This document shows positions 57,173 to 64,000 of a stretch of 64,000 nt of DNA, in pieces (positions within the stretch are counted from its first letter, which is position 1; every line of letters begins with the position of its first letter). Source of the stretch: Cepaea nemoralis. Lineage: Eukaryota; Mollusca; Gastropoda; Stylommatophora; Helicidae. The notes beneath the pieces were generated by a model. That model did not search any database. It had not been told where the DNA came from and saw nothing but the letters and a program-made list of their open reading frames with translations. Location: NCBI GenBank assembly GCA_014155875.1, contig JACEFZ010017670.1, positions 1 to 64,000 on the forward strand. Direction: 5' to 3'. The position numbers were made by a program, and so were the translations under genes.

Positions 57173-57883
57173 AGGAACTGGCATCACAGCATTCGGGGCA
57201 TTCCCGTAAGCGCTCCGTCCCCATCTTCAGCAGCCAGCGAAGAGTTCCAACACTAATAGTACCAGTAGCAATCTGATTATATGTCCGTCTCGCCTTTCCT
57301 CTGAGCGTCGAGCGTCGGCCAGATCCCCTCGTCACTCCTCGCTGTCTCATTCTTGCCAGACCATGGTAATCCATTTGCCCCTCCGAGGTGTACACGTGCT
57401 CCCACAAGGCCGCAACCACGTCTGCCTTGTCATGCATCAATACTCCACCAGGTTTTGCCGAGTCAGCCAATTTATCCGCCTGTTCATTCCTCATCACACC
57501 GGCATGCCCAGGAGAAAAGACCCAGGCGATGCTTGCCACCCGTGACCTCCGAAGCGAAGCAAGCCACTATGCACGAAGCTTGCCTGTCCTCACCTTCCTC
57601 AGCATGCTTTCTGAGTCAGTTACAATCACGATGTGTGTGTATCGTATTCTCCATCCAGCGGAAAGCTGCACTGACCGCCTCCACCTTCATTCTTAAGCTC
57701 GCATCTCGTGGTATCATATGCCAGGCTCTCCTGCACCAAACGTCGACCATTAGCTTTTGCTAAGAACCCACAGGCGCATCTCCTACCTCTTAACACCGAA
57801 CCATCTGTGTGGATAATCACATTCCCCGAGCGAGCATTATCCGGAATTAGTTGCTGGTGTAACAGTACACCCGTGTCGTACAC
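57171..57883 (-). pseudogene. RNase H-bearing 3' end of a LINE (copy 1)
   Basis: Minus-strand frames contain IHTDGSVLRGRRCACGFLA (first catalytic Asp), E-L-K, and after a frameshift WVFSPGHAGVMRNEQADKLA (the last catalytic Asp region). A C-terminal RECPEC remnant of a Cys cluster follows. This order is that of LINEs with an RNase H domain (I/Nimb-like and related). The stop is followed at once by a (TCAA)n tail. At least one frameshift lies between the two halves. Confidence 0.75.
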
Positions 57884-58595
57884 ATATGGACGTTGACGTA
57901 GGTTCTTCTATCTTCGTTGCCTTGTTCCACAACAACGAGTTTACTTCTTCTGGCCGCTTAGTGGAGCATTCACGTTGCAGAGAGTTTAGTGTAGAAATCC
58001 CTACTCTTGCCTTCGTAGGTTAATTCAAGCTTTCATTCCATGACGACAATTACGCCAATTTAAAAACTTCATAATTTTAATTCAGAAACCTTCTTCATAA
58101 TCACTACACTAGCACAGTAGCACATACAATGTTTATTAATCAAGATTATATTAACACGTATCACCCCTTTATGTTCCACATCTGTGGAATTAGTTTAAGA
58201 ATTGGAGTCACCTTGAATGTCTCTTCACTGAGACTTTGGTTACTACGACTATGCGACAGTTTCCCAAACTTGGAATATCTTTAACAAATCATTCGCTTCC
58301 ATCAACTATACACCTTCATGGTGCGATTCATTAGCAACACAGCTCAACCCTAAGATCCGATGGTGGTAAAATTAACTGGACAGTTTCTATACGCATCCTT
58401 GATGTTCTCCTTCAACTTGCTTGCTTCCCTCCGTTGGTAATAATGTTGCCTTGTTATTGTTGCCGTCGTTAATGCCCGTCACTACCCCTAACAATGCCAC
58501 GTAGTTCTCTTTTGTGCGTTCTCGTGCACAATATTTACTTCTTCATCAAACTTCCCCATTTATAAGTTCGCAACTATATTATCTATCTTTCATTA
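57884..58595. other. Unassigned DNA
   Basis: No long frame. It may include further decayed LINE sequence on the minus strand upstream of the RNase H region, but I could not match motifs. Confidence 0.35.
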
Positions 58596-58599
58596 ACTC

Positions 58600-58990
58600 T
58601 CCCCGTCACCTATTCTGTTACACCGGATTTCCACTTCCGTGGTTCCTGCTGGCCACTCCCTGCACTCCCGGCTCAATGTGATTATAACTCTGCACAAGTC
58701 TGACTGCTCCGCTGGCACTCTGACCCATTTATAACTGACATTTCTTGTAACAGCGTTTCATTTGCAGTGACCAAAACCACGTCAACAGCATAATGCAAGT
58801 TGTAAGCCTGAATGTACGCCTGAATGTAAGCCTTAAATTATGTTAAAATTTCCCAACACTGTAACCATTTCTTCGTGTTTCACCCTATCGAATGCTTTAG
58901 TGTAGTCAGTGGAGCACAAATATAGAAGTCTATTCATTTCTACCATTGTTTCTATTAATGTTCTCATATGTTGTTAGTGTCTTTCACTTC
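58600..58990 (-). pseudogene. LINE reverse transcriptase core fragment
   Basis: The minus strand has motif A as DYTKAFDRVKHEEMV. Then, after an evident internal deletion, motif C follows as NLHYAVDVVLV, where the second residue of the canonical YADD is replaced (A-V-D). The GxPQG block between them is missing. The deletion junction carries an 18-base sequence identical to part of the 52-bp minisatellite unit. Confidence 0.6.
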
Positions 58991-58999
58991 TAAAAAAAT

Positions 59000-59470
59000 C
59001 CAACTGATCATTTCCATTTTTTTCTGGTTTATTTTAATGTAGTTATCTTAGTGTTATTGATATTTTTGTTCTATGTTTTGTTTGGTTTTTGTTATTGTTT
59101 GCAGAATAAATCGCTTTGAAATCTGTTCTGTGTTTTGTGATTGTATTTTAGTAATCCCACAAATTGTGTTTTCCTGTTGTTTACATTTCTACAGCTTGAC
59201 CGAAGTTTAAATAAACACGAACCTTTGTGACATTATCATCTCGCGTGCTGGCCCGTTCATTGAGACATGTTCTGAGTTGTTCTAGTGGTCTCAGTCGATC
59301 GTTTAACATCTGACACAGCATCCGGAACTGTACAATTGACAACAAAACTGTTCATATATAGAACATCAATGAGATTATAGCCTGGTATCATATCAGTTAA
59401 TCAATCAAGTGCCGTCTTCACGATGAAAACTGTCTGCATTTAATGTTCAAAATTGTCTTCTCTGAGTGTG
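59000..59470. other. Unassigned AT-rich DNA
   Basis: T-rich, with no open frame or motif that I recognise. Confidence 0.4.
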
Positions 59471-59479
59471 TTGTTGTTG

Positions 59480-59830
59480 TTGTTGTTGCTACTGCTGCTG
59501 CTCTTCTTCTTCTTCTTCTTCTTGTTCTTCTTCTTCTTGTTCTTCTTCTTCTTTTTTTCTCCTCCTCCTCCTCCTCCTTCTTCTACTCCTCCTCCTCCTT
59601 CTTCTTCTTCTTTTTCTTCTTCTTCTTCTTCTTCTTCTTCTTCTTCTTCTTCTTCTTCTTCTTCTTCTTCTTCTTCTTCTTCTTCTTCTTCTTCTTTTTC
59701 TTCTTCTTCTTCTTCTTCTTCTTCTTCTTCTTCTTCTTCTTCTTCTTCTTCTTCTTCTTCTTCTTCTTCTTCTTCTTCTTCTTCTTCTTCTTCTTCTTCT
59801 TCTTCTTCTTCTTCTTCTTCTTCTTCCTCC
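59480..59830. repeat. (TTC)n trinucleotide tract
   Basis: (TTG)n passes into CTC-rich and then nearly pure (TTC)n for over 200 bases, a polypurine/polypyrimidine tract of the sort that can form triplex DNA. Every frame is open as a homopolymer (Ser, Leu, Phe, or Glu, Lys, Arg on the other strand) and none is a gene. Confidence 0.96.
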
Positions 59831-59954
59831 ATCTCCTGATCCTCCCATTATTTTCTACTTCATCCACTTACTCCTCTTCTTCTTCCTCTTTTCTACTTCT
59901 TTTTCTCTTCCTCCACATTGTTCTTCATATGACCACCACTGTACTGATACTGGT

Positions 59955-60185
<231 letters not shown>

Positions 60186-60489
60186 GTAACACCTTCTTTC
60201 AGAAATGTAATTTATAATAGCAATTGTTTTCAAAAACCGTTTACAACAACAAGAGTCAATCAAAATATCCAGAACGTACATTTTCAATGAAACAAGATTA
60301 CAAATGGAATTGCAAAAGCAGCAACATCTTTCTCCTGATGGCATGCCAGTGTGGAGTGATTGCTCATCTATACCATCTCAAACACATAACATGTGATCGT
60401 GTATGACGTCTTAAATACAGTTTATTTGATCATTCATACCGACTTAAAGGCACCAAAACAGAGTACCTGACCACATACACCATATGAAA

Positions 60490-60645
60490 GTCTCAGTCTT
60501 AGAGTACTTGTCATCTACACGGTCTCAAAGTCTCAGAGTACTTGGTCATCTACCCGGTCTCAAAGTCTCAGAGTACTTGGTAATCTACCCGGTCTCAAAG
60601 TCTCAGAGTACTTGGTCATCTACCCGGTCTCAAAGTCTCAAACTG
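60490..60645. repeat. 35-bp tandem repeat
   Basis: Four units of TCAGAGTACTTGGTCATCTACCCGG at exact 35-bp spacing. Confidence 0.9.
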
Positions 60646-60657
60646 AGGCACTGTTCT

Positions 60658-60969
60658 CGTAGACCTGACAATGAGTCCACTGAGTCCACTGAGTACATCG
60701 TTCAGTTCAGCCCACCCTTAGAAGATCTGCGCTGCCAGACGTACCAGAAGCGTGCTGAGTTGAAGCAGACATTATGGAGCATTGACATGGAGAAAACGAT
60801 AAAACTCACCCCGGCAAGGGGGCATCTTGTCCAGTTAATAGATCACAAACTTGGAGAAGACGATAGACACAACAAACACTCAATTTTATACCAGAAACAA
60901 ATACGTCCGTCCACGCAGTTACACACCAGAGTTAACGTCAGTCATACTTTTACACAATTTCTGTGTTGA
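60658..60969 (+). CDS. Possible unidentified exon
   Basis: The frame from about 60658 to a TGA at 60967 has a non-repetitive, protein-like composition, and an acceptor-like TTCTCGTAG precedes it. The same frame extends back through the 35-bp repeat to 60484. No domain is recognised. It ends only 16 bases from the donor site of the coiled-coil exon on the other strand, so it may be chance. Confidence 0.2.
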   Translation, partial: RRPDNESTESTEYIVQFSPPLEDLRCQTYQKRAELKQTLWSIDMEKTIKLTPARGHLVQLIDHKLGEDDRHNKHSILYQKQIRPSTQLHTRVNVSHTFTQFLC

Positions 60970-60984
60970 AGAGTTCATACTCAC

Positions 60985-61727
60985 ATTTGCCTCCCCTTTC
61001 TCAACCTGTTTCTGGACGTCCTTCACATTTCTCCCACCGTCCGCCTCCAATGTCTGCATCCTGGTCTCTAGTTCTCTCAACAAGGTCGTGTTCTGAGCTT
61101 GACCTTCAGATATGAGCTGGACACTCTGTGTGTTAGCCATGACCTTGTCTGCCAGGTCACGCATTTCAGTTTCTAAATCCTTATATTTATTACTGGAGTC
61201 ATCAATGATTCCGTCAATTCTATCATCTAATGCATCGACATTTTCTTTGACAGACTCAAGTAGATTAGGTACATGAACAAGTTTCTCTACGAGTTCTGCC
61301 TGAGATTCCATCTCTACTTTCTGTCTCTTTTGTGCCGTAGATATCTCCTGCAGCTGTTTCTCCAGACTTTGTAATCTTGTCTTCTGCTCTTGCTCTATTG
61401 CATCTTGTGTTTCACTGATATCACTGATTTGTTGTTTGATTTGTTTAAACCTTGAGCTGCGCTTCTTGTCCGACTCTGATAGTTTGGATGACAATTCCTT
61501 CAGTTGTTTATTAATGTCCTTGTCTGACTCTGATAGTTTGGATGACAATTCCTTCAGTTGTTTATTAATGTCCTTGTCTGACTCTGATAGTTTGGATGAC
61601 AATTCCTTCAGTTCTTGATCAATGTCACTTTGTTGTTCAGCAACTTTTTCTGTTCTGCTCCTGAAGGAGCACATGGCCTCTTCTATGACAGCAATTCTGT
61701 CTAAAACTGGTTTCATGTGAGCTCCAT
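60985..61727 (-). CDS. Coiled-coil exon, likely of a C1q-type secreted protein
   Basis: A 743-bp exon has an acceptor TTGTATGTACAG before 61727 and a donor GTGAGT after 60985. It begins D-G-A-H-M-K-P-V-L and encodes about 247 residues of almost unbroken alpha-helical coiled coil. An 18-residue unit (ELSSKLSESDKDINKQLK) is repeated nearly three times, encoded by an exact 54-bp tandem repeat at about 61457-61620. Acidic residues, Lys and Leu dominate. Coiled coils of this type precede C1q domains in many mollusc proteins, where they drive trimerisation. The exon needs one base from its predecessor and ends in phase 0, whereas the C1q exon at 50.7 kb needs one base, so a further exon would be required. 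Other coiled-coil proteins remain possible. Confidence 0.75.
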
Positions 61728-61729
61728 CT

Positions 61730-62455
61730 GTACATACAATTAAAGAACATATTTACGCTAACTAACATCAAAATGTATTATTTCAAAATGTTTCATTGAC
61801 ATGGTGTCATCAACAACTGCAAACAACTATGGCTGGACAGTTGGACAGCATACACAACCTCAAGAGCTCTGTATTCAAACATGTCACAGCCCAACCCTAG
61901 AGAGGACATCAACAGCCTACACCACCAGGACCAGAATACAATCTGTAGACTAGAAACACCACACACAGTCCTGACCAAACACTTACATCACGTGACCACA
62001 GACCGTGCTGCCAGAGTGAAATCATTTCAGTGGACAGGAACAGGAAACATGCATTCACCGTCTTTTATGGTCCCCACAGTGGCTGATGTAAGGACACAAC
62101 TAAAATATTCAAATCTCCCATCAAAAACACTCTTTATTGAGACGTCATCATCATCATGTGTCCTGCCAACTGAATTAAAAGTTAATGCATCTCAACACCA
62201 CTCTCCGTCCTTGTTTCTATGGCTCAAATCTATTGACGGTATTCCCCCATGCCACAGTCTCAGTCCACCAAGCATCATTTGTCCTGATTGCCTCTGCCTC
62301 TTACATCACTGATCTTTCATATCGTCGAAATGGTCACCAACGCCTCTCTGCTCATTTATTACCAAAGAACTCAAATTGTCTTTAAAAAAAAAGAAGTTTT
62401 ATTTGAGGTTCAAGTGTCATTAGACTCGTCCAGGCATTCGTTGTTAGTTACACTC
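61730..62455. other. Unassigned DNA, possibly intron
   Basis: Frames of up to 143 codons on the plus strand lack motifs. If the coiled-coil exon belongs to a gene, this is its upstream intron. Confidence 0.4.
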
Positions 62456-62624
62456 AGTATACGAGGGGGCTTTAAAAGAAAAAAAAGATTATATTTGTTA
62501 GCTTTTGATGAATATATTCTGAAAAATTTAAGAACATATGTTCGATGTAGTCACTACTGTGTTCAATGCAAGTCCTCAGGCGCCGATAAAGTGCTTGGAT
62601 TCCTGTAGACAAAATTGCTCTTGG

Positions 62625-63345
62625 TCGCGCGTGTTAGTTAGTTAGTCAGTCAGTCAGTCAGTCAATCAGTCAGTCAGTCAGTCAGTCAGTCAGTCAGTCA
62701 GTTAGTCAGTTAATTAGTTAGTCGACAGATCATCCTCATTGCACATAGAACCATTCAGTCCATAAGTGCTCGGATCCCCTCCTCAGCAAATCCCGCAGCT
62801 TGTAGCGGCTAATGACACCAGTGCTGTGTTGGTTTATCAGTCTTCTTTGGCTTCCTGCGTAGTGTTCTTGTTTGGCCACTCCTCTTTTAATTTGCTGTTC
62901 TCGCAGTCTGGCCATGGTTGTAGATTCACAGTCATCACTTGGTTCTCGCAACAGTCTTACTTCTCGTAGAGCATTCAGAGTGTCAGCCTGGTCCATGGCG
63001 TGTCCGCCCTCCACAGTAGCGTTACCTGCGAGCTTGTCAGCCCTCCACAGTAGCGTTACCTGCGAGCTTGTCAGCCCGCTCATTCCCTTGTACTCCCGCA
63101 TGCCCTGGCACGAAGATGAAACTAATCTTTGCCAGCCGAGACCGCTCCAGAGACAGCAACCATTCTCTTCGGATCCCCCCCCCCCCTCCATCTCTATCCT
63201 CTGCAGCATGTTCATTGAGTCTTTAAGGAAACATGCCCTAGTGAATGTCTGTGTCTCGAGCCATGTTATTGCTTTACTTACTGCCATGACTTCCATAGTC
63301 AGGCTACTTGTGGTCTCAGCAAACAAATCAGTGTGTAATCACTCA
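62625..63345 (-). pseudogene. RNase H-bearing 3' end of a LINE (copy 2), inserted in the mariner
   Basis: The minus strand shows MEVMAVSKAITWLE (catalytic Glu helix) and KDSMNMLQRIE. The GHAG/N-E-R-A-D-K-L-A region follows, broken by a frameshifting 34-bp tandem duplication at 63007-63074. A C-terminal block similar to copy 1 at 57.2 kb follows (RR.x.NQ..TG.IS...LR.LL..G.E.L). A tetranucleotide (TGAC/TAAC)n tail at 62630-62725 ends the LINE, and mariner sequence resumes on both sides. Target duplications could not be read. Confidence 0.75.
62630..62725. repeat. (TCAG)n/(TTAG)n tract
   Basis: Some 20 tetranucleotide units. On the minus strand they form the 3' tail of the LINE fragment, like the (TCAA)n tail of copy 1. 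Confidence 0.92.
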
Positions 63346-63359
63346 TGCACTACCGGCTG

Positions 63360-64000
63360 TACATCTTTATTGGACCAAAATGTATACTTTCCAAATACTC
63401 TTTAAGTTGTCCAAACAAGTGTAAATCATTTGGGGCTAGCTATGGCGAGTACGGGGGACGTGATACACACTGAGAATGGAGATCTTCGATGGTTTCAACC
63501 GTTGTACGGGCAGTATGGAGTCGAGCATTGTTATGTTGCCAAGGGACACCGTTACGCAAAAGTCCACGTCGTTTGGATATGACTGCGGGTCTAAGATGAT
63601 TCCCGAGAAGATCTATATACGTATCACTGGTGACAGTGTTCCCTCTTGGCATGTAGTGCTTGAAAGTAACGCCTCGTTCATCCCAAAAAAGAGAGTCAGC
63701 ATAACCGTCCCTGTAGATAGCTGCGTGCCAAACAGTTTTTGGTTTCGGTGAGGAGGGATGGCGCCATTCCTTGCTAGCTCTCTTCGTTTCCGGTTTATGG
63801 TAGTGAAACCAGGATTCATCTTCAATAAAAATTCTTGATAGTAAACTATCACCTTTTGCTTCAAAGCAGTGCAAAAGTTCTTGACAAGCATCAATGCGTC
63901 GTTGTTTCAATTCGCGAGTTAGCTGCAGTGGTACCCACCTTGCAGACACTTTACGCTACTGTTGCACATCATGGATGATATGATGTGCTGAACCGTGACT
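63360..64000 (-). pseudogene. Mariner transposase, N-terminal and catalytic part
   Basis: The product would cut and paste the element at TA sites. The minus strand has SARWVPLQLT from the linker and EDESWFHYHKPETKRASKEW with the first catalytic Asp. Next comes W-Q-H-N-N-A-R-L-H-T-A, where the second catalytic Asp of the DD34D triad is Asn. RPPYSP follows, then a TAG at 63440, then LAPNDLHLF with the third Asp. A further in-frame TAG lies upstream near 63961-63963. With a catalytic substitution and stops it cannot encode active transposase. The helix-turn-helix domain lies beyond the window. Confidence 0.85.

Larger units (their letters stand above)
62459..64000 (-). mobile_element. Mariner-type element, split by a LINE and cut by the window edge
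   Basis: The inverted-repeat-like end ATACGAGGGGGCTTTAAAAG lies at about 62459-62479 next to TA. Reading the minus strand from the window edge gives the transposase body (63360-64000). A LINE fragment follows (about 62625-63340), and then the transposase C-terminus (IQALYRRLRTCIEHSSDYIE, about 62510-62615). The other end is outside the window. Confidence 0.75.

Overview
The window looks like intergenic and intronic DNA of an invertebrate animal, most likely a mollusc and perhaps a gastropod. This is an inference from C1q-domain exons, many tRNA-derived SINE-like sequences, a Gmr1-type LTR retrotransposon with its integrase upstream of its reverse transcriptase, several LINE families, a mariner and at least fifteen minisatellite families. 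Nothing looks prokaryotic. Host coding sequence is limited to a few exons in the last 14 kb. Most long open frames elsewhere are by-products of tandem repeats whose period is a multiple of three.

Layout. 0-12 kb: unassigned AT-rich DNA, a 20-bp minisatellite and CT/CA microsatellites, a 5'-truncated LINE reverse transcriptase (minus strand, 2.8-4.4 kb), scattered SINEs, then a run of minisatellites (75, 34, 44, about 38-48 and 23 bp). 12-30 kb: an 18-kb block made of one complete and two partial copies of a ~7.4-kb unit of unknown identity. The first copy carries a 1.3-kb terminal-inverted-repeat insertion that the second copy lacks. The second and third copies are separated by an LTR, a tRNA-Pro(TGG)-like sequence and an inverted fragment of the same LTR. 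The same two minisatellites (23 and 44 bp) lie on both sides of the block. 30-39 kb: 44-, 41- and 30-bp arrays, with a solo LTR inserted in the 30-bp array. 39.9-49.9 kb: a 50-bp minisatellite split by a complete 8.9-kb Gmr1-like element with 2.2-kb LTRs and a 5-bp target duplication. 50-54 kb: a C1q-domain exon, a decayed C1q duplicate and an unidentified terminal exon on the other strand. 54-60 kb: more minisatellites, LINE and RNase H remnants and long trinucleotide tracts. 61-61.7 kb: a coiled-coil exon with 18-residue repeats. 62.5-64 kb: a mariner-type transposase copy split by an RNase H-bearing LINE tail and running off the window.

How the parts relate. The minus-strand coiled-coil exon and the downstream C1q exons have the architecture expected of a mollusc C1q-domain protein, a secreted trimeric lectin-like recognition protein. 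Their intron phases do not match for direct joining, so membership of one gene is unproven. The mobile elements are largely dead: the Gmr1-like element has in-frame stops and frameshifts despite LTRs that I estimate differ by only about 2%, and the mariner has a substituted catalytic residue and stops. The most unusual structure is the LTR/tRNA-Pro/inverted-LTR composite at 27.1-27.8 kb, which resembles a fossil of aberrant tRNA-primed reverse transcription. An assembly or template-switch origin cannot be excluded from sequence alone.
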